A DNA stretch of 64,000 nucleotides, taken from contig NC_061863.1 in the NCBI RefSeq assembly GCF_907164915.1, forward strand, positions 38,351,382 to 38,415,381, written 5' to 3'. Positions 49,912-60,160 of the stretch are shown here, in pieces (the first letter of the stretch is position 1; each line of letters starts with the position of its first letter). The notes under the pieces were generated by a model. The model was not told the DNA's origin. It did no database searches and saw nothing but the letters and a program-made list of their open reading frames with translations. The DNA is from Impatiens glandulifera. Its lineage: Eukaryota > Streptophyta > Magnoliopsida > Ericales > Balsaminaceae. Position numbers and translations under genes: made by a program.

Positions 49912-51646
49912 TGTTGGGTCAAATTATTTTGACCAAGTGTCAAAGTAGTTTGACTATTGGAATTTTGATGATTAATGTATATAAAACTCAATTTATGTGT
50001 CTAATTGCTTTTGGTGAAAGTGTATCAAAAACAGGTTATATTAGAATTTGTTTTAATGAGGTTCATTAAACCAATTTGGCATTAGATTCACGAAGTTAGA
50101 CGTGCAGTCTAACTAGTTGAGTTAGACGTGCAGTCTAACTAGTTGAGTTAGATATGCAGTCTAATACACGGAGTTAGACGTGCAGTCTAACTAGCGAAGT
50201 TAGACGTGCAATCTAACTAGCGGAGTTAGACGTGCAGTCTAACTAGCGAAGTTAGACATGCAGTCTAACTAGTTGAGTTAGACGTGCAGTCTAACACAAG
50301 GAGTTAGACGTGCAGTCTAACTAGTTGAGTTAGACTTGCTGTCTAACTAGTTGAGTTAGACATGCAGTCTAACACACGGAGTTAGACGTGTAGTCTAACA
50401 CACAGAGTTAGACGTGCAGTCTAACTAGTTAAGTTAGACGTGCAGTCTAAACACTAAGTTAGACGTGCAGTCTAACTAGTGAAGTTAGACGTGCAGTCTA
50501 ACTAGTTGAGTTAGACGTGCAGTCTAACTAGTGTAAGTTAGACGTGTAGTCTAACTCCTTCAAATTAGACTGAAGTGAAATGTAATTAGATGTGAGGTCT
50601 AATGGAAAGAGAAAGTTAGATGTGCATTCTAACTAGTGAAAGTTAGACGTGCAATCTAACTAGTGAAAGTTAGACGTGCAGTCTAACTCCTTCAGATTAG
50701 TCTGAAGTGAACTATAATTAGACATGAAGTCTAATCCCTTTAGACTAGGTGGTCTAATGGATCTTGTTATTAAACGGGGACGTCTAATTTCATTAGACGA
50801 GGTCGTGTAAGTGAAATACGTCTAATGCCATGCTTAAGAAGTTGCTTGAAGCTAGCACCCGCCTACCCACGTTCTCTAGCTGTACGCTACTCCTGCTCCA
50901 CTTTCCTATGAAAATTTGTACGCAGCCAGCTGTAACCAATTGATTAATGCCACGTAAATAAATATTCTTCCCACTACTTGTTTTTGCAGGAATATCCTTG
51001 AAGAATATTTGACGCACTACCAGATTGGTACGACCACGATCTTTGTACTCAGAGTCTGCTATGTACTATGGAGGCGTTCCAATGGAAGCTCTCCACGTGT
51101 TATTATGAGAATTCGACCATTGGTACCTGCTCTTATTTAACGATCCTCAAGGACAACAGAAGAATCATCGATCTATCGATACTCAGATTATTCTATCTTA
51201 ACTGTCAACTACTTTCTTGATTTTATTGTGTGTTAATCTAGAGAGAGTTACAATCAAAGAATTGTATTAGCTGAGTGATATTCTTCATATTGTAAGTTGA
51301 ACAGAGTCTGTTCTGTTCAACAGTGAGCTAGTCGTGCGACTGTATTTGATTATTTGAAAGTTAGTGAATCCTTCCGGTGGTTGGAAGAAGGGCTGACGTA
51401 GGAGAGTTAACTCCGAACATCCATAAACAAATTGTTGTGTTGTTCCTTTTTGTCATCTTTCCATTATTGGTTCTTAGCTTCAAACTCAAGCAAACATTTC
51501 CGCACTTGAATCGTTCAAGAGTTTGCAAGAGGTTGCGTAGAATAGAAAGTGATTTAAATACATAATAGGATTTCTATCAAATCGTTTTTCCGAAGTCGTT
51601 AAAAATTTGACAGACCCCGTCTTTATTGATTACGCCGATCTTATCA
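49912..51646 (+). repeat. 3' LTR of the complete element
   Basis: 1,735 bp, TGTTGGGTC to CTTATCA, followed by GATAT. Array at 50095-50810; the TATA box has decayed to TATTTAAC at 51134-51141. In the same 280 bp where it differs at about two dozen sites from its own 5' LTR, it differs at about seven from the unit 1 LTR. Confidence 0.88.
50095..50810 (+). repeat. TTAGAC hairpin array in the 3' LTR (unit 3)
   Basis: Same 26-bp units as 8259-9001. The last palindrome shares the TCGTGTAA change with unit 1. Confidence 0.88.
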
Positions 51647-51760
51647 GATATTGTATCAGATTGCAGCGCCCTCGCGGGAACGTGAACAAGAATTCCAAGC
51701 ACGTGGCAGAACTAGAATATCTGTAGGAACTGGAATTTATCGTTTTTTAAACTCACTAGA
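51647..51760 (+). mobile_element. Right target-site duplication and LINE 3' tail
   Basis: GATAT (51647-51651) repeats 41985-41989. The next bases resume the LINE frame with VSDCSALAGT and a stop at about 51682. The right boundary of the LINE is not visible. Confidence 0.7.
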
Positions 51761-52753
51761 ATTCAAAGCATTGTAATCAGATAATTCATTTACTTTAAAA
51801 TCATTCTAGGCCCGTCTAGATTGATCTCTTAAACTCGTGGTTTTTTTCCATTTTTGGGAATTTTTAATGAAATGACGATAAGTCGTTTTTCCCCAAAAAA
51901 TTAATTAATCAACCTTTAACCGAAAAACACAAATTTAATTTTTAAAAATCTAAAAAATAAGTTTGTTGTTCTTGGGTTAATCATCCAAAAACAACTTCCT
52001 AGAATGCTTTCCAACATATTTCTAATGATGTTGGACAACTATTTGGATCATGTTTGATCCATCCGATCATTTTTGTTTGTATCAAAATCAAAATTTACAA
52101 AATAATTAAAATTTTGAGTTCTTGAATTGGTCCAAACGAACAACTAGTGTTCATATTTTGGAATCAATCATATGTATGAAGTATAATGAAGATGGAAAGC
52201 TCACTCCACTTTAAAAACTATTTTAAAATAAAAAACCCCGTTTTTTGGCCATAAAATATTTTAAACAAATTGATCATAAACCAAATCGATTGATACATGG
52301 GATGATGTTCTAAATGTCCCTAGGAGCTTTGTGAATCTACTCATACCCTTGGATCAAATAATTCAAGCCTCCATAATACGTTTGTACACTATGTCATTTT
52401 TATTGATTTTAAAAAATCAATTGGCGTCTTTGTCTTAAATAAATAATATTTAAAATTAATTTAAAATAATTAATTTGAACAACGAATATAAAAAAAAAAT
52501 CAAAAGACTCAGGAGAGATGAAAGAAAAACCGTAGAGATTCAAAAGCAACAAGAAAGATTTCTTAGAGAGAGAATTGGGGATTCAGGAAGAAGATACTCA
52601 ATCCTTTGAGTATGACCGTTTCTTAAATACAGAAGAGCTGACGTGTGACTATTAAATTGATGATTATATGAACCGTCAAAAATCTAAGAAATCTATTCCC
52701 AAGAGACGCAGCTATCATTTAGAATTAATTATGAAAGAGTGATATTAATGTTC
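51761..52753. repeat. Non-coding repeat DNA (unit 3)
   Basis: Copy of 9961-10945, with the left direct repeat at 52374-52502. No gene seen. Confidence 0.5.
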
Positions 52754-53946
52754 GTTGTCCTTGAGGATCTTTATATAGAACACAAGTATCAATGATCGAA
52801 TCTTCCGCATTGAAACGTGGAGAGAATCCATTGGAAAGTCGCCCATAGTACAAGAGTGAAATAGGCTCTGTTCTCAAAGATAGTGGTCGTACCAATCTGG
52901 TAGTCCGCCAAACAATCTTATAGACCTGTCCTACAAGGAACAAGTAGTGGAGAGAATAATTACTTACGTGAAATTCATCCATTGGATATAATTGCCTGTC
53001 GTACTGGACTACAATGATGAGTGGAGCAGGAGTAGCATAGAGCTAGTTGATCGTGGGTAGACAGATGCTAACTTCAAGCAACTGCTGAAGCGAGACATTA
53101 GACGTGCTCCATTAGACTGTCAAGTCTAAGGAAGTTAAACGCCCACGTCTAATAGCGAGATCCATTACACCACCAAATCTAATGGAGTTAGACAGCACGT
53201 CTAACTACGTTTCACTTCAGACTTGTGTGAAGGAGATAGACACCAGCGGACTAACTTTCATCTGTTAGACTGCACGTCTAACTACGTATCTGTTAGACTG
53301 CACATCTAACTACGTTTTTGTTAGACTACATGTCTAACTACGTATCTGTTAGACTGCACGTCTAACTACGTATTTGTTAGATTGCATGTCTAACTACATT
53401 TCTATTAGACTGCACGTCTAACTACGTATCTGTTAGACTGCACGTCTAACTACGTATCTGTTAGACTGCACATCTAACTACGTATCTGTTAGACTGCACA
53501 TCTAACTACGTATCGGTTACACTACATGTCAAACTACGTATCTGTTAGACTGGGCGTCTAACTATGTATCTGTTAGACAGCACGTTTTACAATGTATCTG
53601 TTAGATTGTACTTTTAACTACGTTTTTGTTAGACTGCACGTCTAACTACGTATCTTTTTGATTGCACGTCTAACTACGTATCTGTTAGACTACATGTCTA
53701 AATACGTATCTATTAGAATGCACGTCTAATTACGTATATGTTAGACATCACGTTTAACTACGTATCTATTAGACTACACGTCTAACTACCAACACGTCTA
53801 ATAGACCTATTTCAAACCAAGTCTAACTTAGCATATTTTTTATGCACCTGCACAAAAACAATTTAGACGGTTTAGTTTCATTTTTATTTAAGTTTTACAC
53901 AAGTTCATAATCAAAATATCGTTAGTCAAGATAATTTGACCCAACA
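52754..53946 (-). repeat. Inverted, truncated LTR with 28-bp TTAGAC array (unit 3)
   Basis: Copy of 10946-12110; array at about 53097-53803. The minus-strand start TGTTGGGTCAAATTATC is at 53946. Confidence 0.8.
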
Positions 53947-55439
53947 GAACACAACACCTAGGACACCAGTCCTAAGGCCCGTTTGGTTCCCATTTTCAAA
54001 TTCCTAAATTAGTTTTGTAATTTTGGAACCTAAAACTATTTTCCAAAAATCATGGCAAATTAGATAATGATTTCAAAAGATTTTTGGGATATTTCCACAA
54101 AAAAATATTTTAATAACATAAACTTTAACTAATACGTTTGTACACTATGTCATTTTTATTGATTTAAAAAAAACAATTGGCGTCTCTATTTTAAATAAAT
54201 AATATTTTAAATTAATTAAAAATAATTAATTTAGCCTACCATTTTGATTCCTTATCCACTCAGGATTCAAGAGAAAGATAAGTTATGGGGAGAAAACTAT
54301 TAGAGTAAAAAATATGTTTTAAGATGTCGTCCATATTTTTTACGTTACATTTACCCTCAGTCAAAGACAATTTTTACTACCTATCAAAATATCATTGAGA
54401 TATCCTGATGACACCATTAGATTAGTTTATTCGATTTACTCTACTTAACCACTCATTTATATGAATCTTTTGAGTCATCTTGAAAAAAGTACAAGATTGT
54501 TTAATCTTTCTTTATTAGAATTTTAAGTTTTGCAAACATTTATATTATTTAATATCCAAATTCTCATTTAGTGGTTTTGATTTAGTTAATGTTATTTTAC
54601 AAATTAATATTTTATATGTAACTCTTCATTTAAATTAATGACAATTAATTTATTTTAAAAAATAAATACATTATGTCTCTGATTTACCACTAAGCTAAAG
54701 ATAATAATTAGAAAAATTATCAAAATACATATATGAATATATATGATGATGTAAATTGTCATTTTTTATTATCTAAATCACCAATAAAACCATATAGATT
54801 CGATATAAAAAATTATGAACCGTCCGAACAAAACTCGGTTTGGTCGGTTAATAATTGTTCTAATTGATTTTTTAGCTCACTTAAAATCATAAGTTCATAC
54901 TAAGTCTTAGTTAAATTTTTAAAAACATTACTATTTCACAATATTTTCAAATTTGGAAAAGATTAAAATTAAAAAAAATATCCAAATGATTGGTCTCGAG
55001 TTGATAAGCTTTAAATAATTATTAAAATTTTAAATTTATTGAAAATTTTAGAAAAACAAAATATATTTCAATAATTGTATGAATGTAAAATTGTTGTGCG
55101 AATGAAATTTGAAAAGTAAATAAAATAATAATATCATACTTAAATAATGATGTGTTTTATAATAGTTAGGGTCTGACTAGTTATGATTATTAACTCTCTC
55201 ACTTTTGAAATTTTTAATAAAATATTATTAACTGTTTTTAAAAAAATAATATTATTTAAATAAAAATTCTAAATAAATACTAATAAAATGAAGCTCAATA
55301 AAAAAATGTATTATAATAATAATACCAATTTAAAATAACTTAGATTAAGGAACAAAATTCATTATCAATAAAATAAAGATAGTTAATACTAAGTTAATGT
55401 GTTGCAATAATGCATAAATAAAATGTGATAAGCTAAAGT
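53947..55439. other. Non-coding AT-rich DNA with a unit-specific deletion (unit 3)
   Basis: The right direct repeat (from 54130) is cut at 54236, where sequence equivalent to 12395-13099 of unit 1 (about 700 bp) is missing, with TTTA at both ends. The remainder repeats 33360-34560. No gene seen. Confidence 0.55.
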
Positions 55440-55550
55440 GTCGTAGTAATACATGGATACAATGCAATAAGCTAAGGTGTTGCAGTAATGCAGTAGTAAT
55501 ACATGGATACAATGCAATAAGCTAAGGTGTTGCAGTAATGCAGGGATAAA
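55440..55550 (-). repeat. Tandem repeat of the F-box gene's 3' end
   Basis: A unit of about 54 bp, containing ATGCAATAAGCTAAGGTG then TTGCAGTAATGCAG, occurs twice in nearly perfect form, with a weaker third copy to the left. The right-hand copy encodes the last codons and the stop (CITATP-stop, minus strand), so the gene's own terminus was amplified downstream. Also present at 34560-34690. Confidence 0.75.
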
Positions 55551-56661
55551 ATGCAATTTTATGTCGAAACCTTTGATACGTCATTCCTCGGGGAAGTAAA
55601 GATCTTGGAGCTTTAAACCATTCTTTCTTCACAACATCATATGTTACTAACATGAACAATTTTTCAGAACTAAAGCACAAAAAGATCATATCTTTATTAC
55701 CTACACAAATCATATTTGCACCCTTCCTGTACAATTTCAAGCACAACTCACGTGGCATTTTGTCGAAGTACTTCCATAATAATGTTGTTTTTTCAAACTC
55801 CCAAATGCAAATAGAAACACGCGATTTTATCATCACACAAACGAACATGATTCGTCCCCCACATTCTACAAGAAATCGGCCAGAAATCATATCATGTAGA
55901 ATCGGGACTGAGAAATGATTCCAAATTCCAGACAACGTATTGTAGCAGACCATACCGTTTGGATATGAAGACATAAAGTAAAGACAACCATCCACGGAGA
56001 TAGCCTGCGAGCGTAAGTTCAAAATATACGGCAACCTTATGCTCGTTGGAATAACTTTTGATTCATACCATTTATTCTTGTTGGAGTCAAAAATTATGTA
56101 CTGGCCATTGCAACCTAAGAAGAGGATCTTATAGCCCTCGATTGTGGATTTTCCATTCATCCACATTCCAACGGCTACTTGAGACCAATCCATGCTTGAA
56201 CAAGCTGGAAGCTCCTTGAATGTCTGAGTAAGTGGGTTACCCACGAAAAAACGGGTATGATGAATATTGACAAAACAAATTATACCACCGATAGAAGCTA
56301 GAGGGTAGATAACCAACTTCTCTAAGAAAGAATGAACTTTTTGATGGTGCCATTTATTCGAGGAGGGGTTATAAATGGCTGCGGTGTTTACATTGTCGTG
56401 GGTGATGGTGTAGAACCAAGGTTGGGAGATGGGAATTTGAGCATATTGGTCCCGAAACGAATGAGAAGTCAACATGGAGTTCCACTTTCTACTAACACAA
56501 AGGAAACGAAAGAAGGTAGATGTTGGGAGTCTCGCCCCAACGACTTCAAAGAGGTCTTCCGGGAATTTTTCCCATATCTTAGGTAACATTTCATTAGACG
56601 AACATATGATCAACTTATTTCTACGACTTTTCCTACGAGAAGTCTCCCCGACTTCCATCAT
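55522..56661 (-). CDS. F-box protein, LCR/F-box only protein 6-like
   Basis: Single uninterrupted 379-residue frame, starting with two Met codons and ending TAG. The F-box is at residues 29-72 (IWEKFPEDLFEVVGARLPTS, then FRFLCVSRKWNSML). The rest has the pattern of the kelch/galactose-oxidase-like domain of the Arabidopsis F-box only protein 6 group (LEAF CURLING RESPONSIVENESS), with NPLTQTFKELPA, YKILFLGC, NLRSQAISVDGCLYFM and the ending FYPCITA. Such proteins recruit substrates to SCF ubiquitin ligases through SKP1. It is shorter at the N-terminus than LCR as I remember it (about 470 residues). The place where LCR carries its miR394 target is recognisable near residue 300 but eroded. A 5'-UTR exon may lie at 57635-57770. 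Whether it is expressed is unknown; the unit 2 copy is broken. Confidence 0.8.
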   Translation of the reverse strand: MMEVGETSRRKSRRNKLIICSSNEMLPKIWEKFPEDLFEVVGARLPTSTFFRFLCVSRKWNSMLTSHSFRDQYAQIPISQPWFYTITHDNVNTAAIYNPSSNKWHHQKVHSFLEKLVIYPLASIGGIICFVNIHHTRFFVGNPLTQTFKELPACSSMDWSQVAVGMWMNGKSTIEGYKILFLGCNGQYIIFDSNKNKWYESKVIPTSIRLPYILNLRSQAISVDGCLYFMSSYPNGMVCYNTLSGIWNHFSVPILHDMISGRFLVECGGRIMFVCVMIKSRVSICIWEFEKTTLLWKYFDKMPRELCLKLYRKGANMICVGNKDMIFLCFSSEKLFMLVTYDVVKKEWFKAPRSLLPRGMTYQRFRHKIAFYPCITATP

Positions 56662-57634
56662 TTTAAAGGTTAATACTTCCGATTCTTCAATATGAAGCTC
56701 AATTATTGACCATAATCATTATTCTACAATATCCCAACAAAATAAAAGGATCAAAATTTGACAATGTAAGTAGAGATAAAATATAACTTAAAAAACCAAT
56801 ACTGATTTATAAGATTTATAGATAGATCTAATTTTGAACGTTTTAAGTTGTAGTAAATCTAATGTAACAGATTTTTGCTAAATTCAAAATGTACATTAAT
56901 TCTAATTCTTTATTTAAACAAGTATGAAAATTAAAATTGAACCGTCAAATTCTAATACTAATTTTACCCTAAAGAAACATAGTTTCACATTAAAAATAGG
57001 ATAATAAGATGTCTTTACAATACTTTTTAAACATCTATGCAGTGAATATGATAGGAAAATAGAATATTTTCAAACACTAAGAAGGAATATATTATTAAGA
57101 CTAGAGATTATGACAAAATCGTTATACTCTACCTGCTTCCATTTGCATCAACCAAAATCATGGGGTTAGAATCACTTAGATATTTAATATTAAGGGATCT
57201 TTCATTTCATTATGACAATACAGTCTTTGCAATTTAATACCAAATATATAATATTCCAACATATCCAACAGTGTTTGGTCAATGACTAACACCTAACAAT
57301 CAAAAGAAATGCAGGTCTTCTCAAATACATACTTGTAGGAATTGGAAACCTGAATAATAAGATTTACTCTACTCAATATCCAACCATGAAGTTTATTACA
57401 TTCTGTCTTTCTAAACCCTATCATATTATACATTCTGTCTTTCTAAACCCTATCAAAGAGGACAAGGAATAATGAGTGAAAAGGGACATCATGAGACCTA
57501 GCTAGTTTCAAATCGTTGGAGATGAGATTAAAATGTGTGGATTGAACATGCATAGGCAAAATATAGAGATAAGATTAAATCCACGGTTTGGACAGCCAAA
57601 GGAAGAAGATAAGAACAAGCATAGAAAAAAGTAC
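56662..57634. other. Upstream region or 5' intron of the F-box gene (unit 3)
   Basis: AT-rich, no domain; copy of 35795-36742. A short local duplication (ATTCTGTCTTTCTAAACCC repeated near 57402 and 57433) is unique to this unit. Confidence 0.4.
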
Positions 57635-57770
57635 CTATCACTCAGTGGCGGCGGAATCGTCGAAGGATGAAGATGAAGAGAAGCAAAGGAAGCTTGGCCA
57701 GTGATATAATATAGGTCATTTGTCTCTTCTCCCTCCGGATCAGTCCGCTCTCTACAAGTGTTTTTTCTAC
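57635..57770 (-). other. Candidate 5'-UTR exon of the F-box gene
   Basis: GC-richer block with a pyrimidine-rich minus strand and a donor-like GATAG|GTACTT. It differs from the unit 2 copy by only a few bases, while the adjoining upstream DNA differs by a 0.4-kb indel. It could instead be a fragment of an unrelated gene. Confidence 0.35.
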
Positions 57771-59673
57771 ATTATTAATTTTGTTTTTCTCATACATTAC
57801 TAATAAATAAACACACACAAAGATTGCACCTTCAATTCCTTTTAACTAACATTTTTTTATTAGATTTGTTTCATAAATTCGTAATTTTTTCTTAATATTT
57901 TCAATTTCACAAATATTAAAAAATAAAAGTTAAAAATTAATATGATTAAAATTATGATAATAATTATATTATATAATAATAATTTATATGTATTAATATG
58001 ATAATTAATTTTAAAATGTATTTAATAATAAATGATAATATTTAAAAAAAGTATAACAAAAAATTGAATTAGAAAAGTAAACTAATTTGTGAAAGAATAA
58101 ATAAAAAAATTTATTTTAAAAGTTAAATAAAACTTACCAAATATATAATGAACAAAAAATATTTGATTAATTTTTTTTTCTAAAATATTATTGACTTTTT
58201 TAAGAAATTTGACAAAAATAGATTGATAAAAATTAATTTCCATAAATCTATCACCTTTTTAAATATATCTTCAATCAAATATTTTTTTAAGATAAATAAA
58301 ATATGTTTAATGTGTAAAATACTTCTCTCTGTATTTAAATCATAACTCTCAATCACTACTAATTTATTAGTTTAACTCTCTAAATCAATTTTATTTTAAA
58401 TGTTAATGAATAAATATCATTTTATTCTTAAATGTAAATGAAAGATTGATTCTAGAACATACTTTTATATGTGGTTATTCATTGTATAAATACAATTATA
58501 ATCATGAAATAAAATATGAAAAAATTATAAGGATTTTTTAACAAATAAAATATTATAATTAATAAATAAATTCTTCCAATTTAGGATAAAGAAAAATATT
58601 ATTTTAATTCAAACTCATAAAAAGGTAGTCATTTTCTTCAAACACAATAGTTAGCCCAAATGTATATAGATGTAGAAATTTGAAAATGTATTGATATAAA
58701 TAAATAAGCATACATTTGATGTACCCAATTATTTATGAGGATGGCTAAGAACTAAAAAATAGATATAAATTTAATCTTTACTATTCAACACATTAATTTA
58801 AAATTATTGATCCATTTAAAATGTTAATAAGTGAGAAAATCAGACACATAATAAATAGAATTTCACATTATTGATCAGTTCAATTTTGAAAAACTTGTAC
58901 AAGGTTAATTCTAAAATAAATTCAAACATAAAGCTTTTTATACTTATGTTTGGTTATTGAACTTCAATTTATCATCTTTTACTACATTACTTTTTTATTT
59001 CTTAACAATATTTTTGTGTTAACTTGTTATTTCTTAACAATAATTTTGTGTTATTAAAAACACGTAAGATTGATTATATTAATTTATTTATATATCAAAA
59101 GAATACAATCACAAAAACATGATCAATTTATCTTATGAAATATGAAAAATAAAAACTACAAAAACAAAAATTATAAAACACTAATAAACACTTTCAATAA
59201 TTCAAATAGTTATGTTCAAGAACGATAAATGTTTATTACAATTTATCACTTGCAAATTTATTCAAAAGAAAAAACATATATCTCAAAAAAAATACATCAA
59301 ACTAAAGACACAATTTTATAATTATTAAATTTAAGAACGTATACCCAACACACAATACCAATTAAGATTTTGACTTCTTGAATAATAGAGAAAAACTATT
59401 GAAATATAATAAAAATTGAATTTTTAATGTAGCTCATAACTTATCAAATAAAATAAGTTAGATATTCAAATGAACAAATATCATTTGTTTCCACTATTAC
59501 ATCAAAATATGTGAACATGCATAAAATTAAAATTAAGATTCAAATACTATTAATTTTCTTAATGTATAAAAAATAGAATAGATTTAAAACAACTGAGAGA
59601 ATGGATTATTTTTCTATACAAAAAGAAATATCACTTTCAATACATTTACATTACTAAAAATCAAAACATATTA

Positions 59674-59713
<40 letters not shown>

Positions 59714-60160
59714 TAACTTATTATTTCATTATCTATTATTACCAACATATTTTAACCCACATTTAAAACTATTAATTTTCCTTTTGAATCCAAACTCTAA
59801 TAAATTTAAATTTTAACTCCCATGAGCCTAATATACATCATAATCCTAGTTAACATTTCCTTATTATAAATTTAACCTTGGACTATTTTCAAATTTACAA
59901 TCCAAAATATTATTCACTCAAAATGTTATTACCCCTACGTTTTATGTTTAACATCTAATTGAGATGCCAATCGTATCCTATACATCATATATATAATTCT
60001 CCCTATTCATATTTATTAATGTTAACAAAACATAAAAAGTCATTGTGTTCTCCAATAAAAATTATTAAGTGATAAAATAATTAAGGATTTGTGATGAAGT
60101 ACACTTCAATAACAAGAATAATCAAAACATAAATACAAAAATTATAGGCCATACCAACAT
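57771..60160. other. AT-rich intergenic DNA (unit 3)
   Basis: 57771-58150 is absent from unit 2; 58150-60157 repeats 36880-38872. A (TA)n run lies at 59678-59709. No gene seen on either strand. Confidence 0.6.

Larger units (their letters stand above)
41990..51646 (+). mobile_element. Complete non-autonomous LTR retrotransposon (LTR-gag-ORF2-LTR)
   Basis: About 9.66 kb. TGTTGGG...TATCA at both LTRs, target duplication GATAT at 41985-41989 and 51647-51651, primer site at 43594 and polypurine tract at 49898. The interior holds a copia-type gag (43635-45434) and ORF2 (46423-49862) but no protease, integrase, reverse transcriptase or RNase H. That is the design of gag-only non-autonomous elements (TR-GAG type), here with an additional ORF. 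Mobilisation would have needed another element's Pol. Units 1 and 2 carry deleted copies of this same insertion. Confidence 0.88.

Noticed and set aside
41990..51646. Endogenous viral (pararetroviral) origin for the element
   Set aside because: LTRs, target duplication and copia-type Gag show an LTR retrotransposon; no movement protein or viral RT is visible.
55652..56695. Plus-strand frames opposite the F-box gene
   Set aside because: No domain; antisense of the 379-codon F-box frame.
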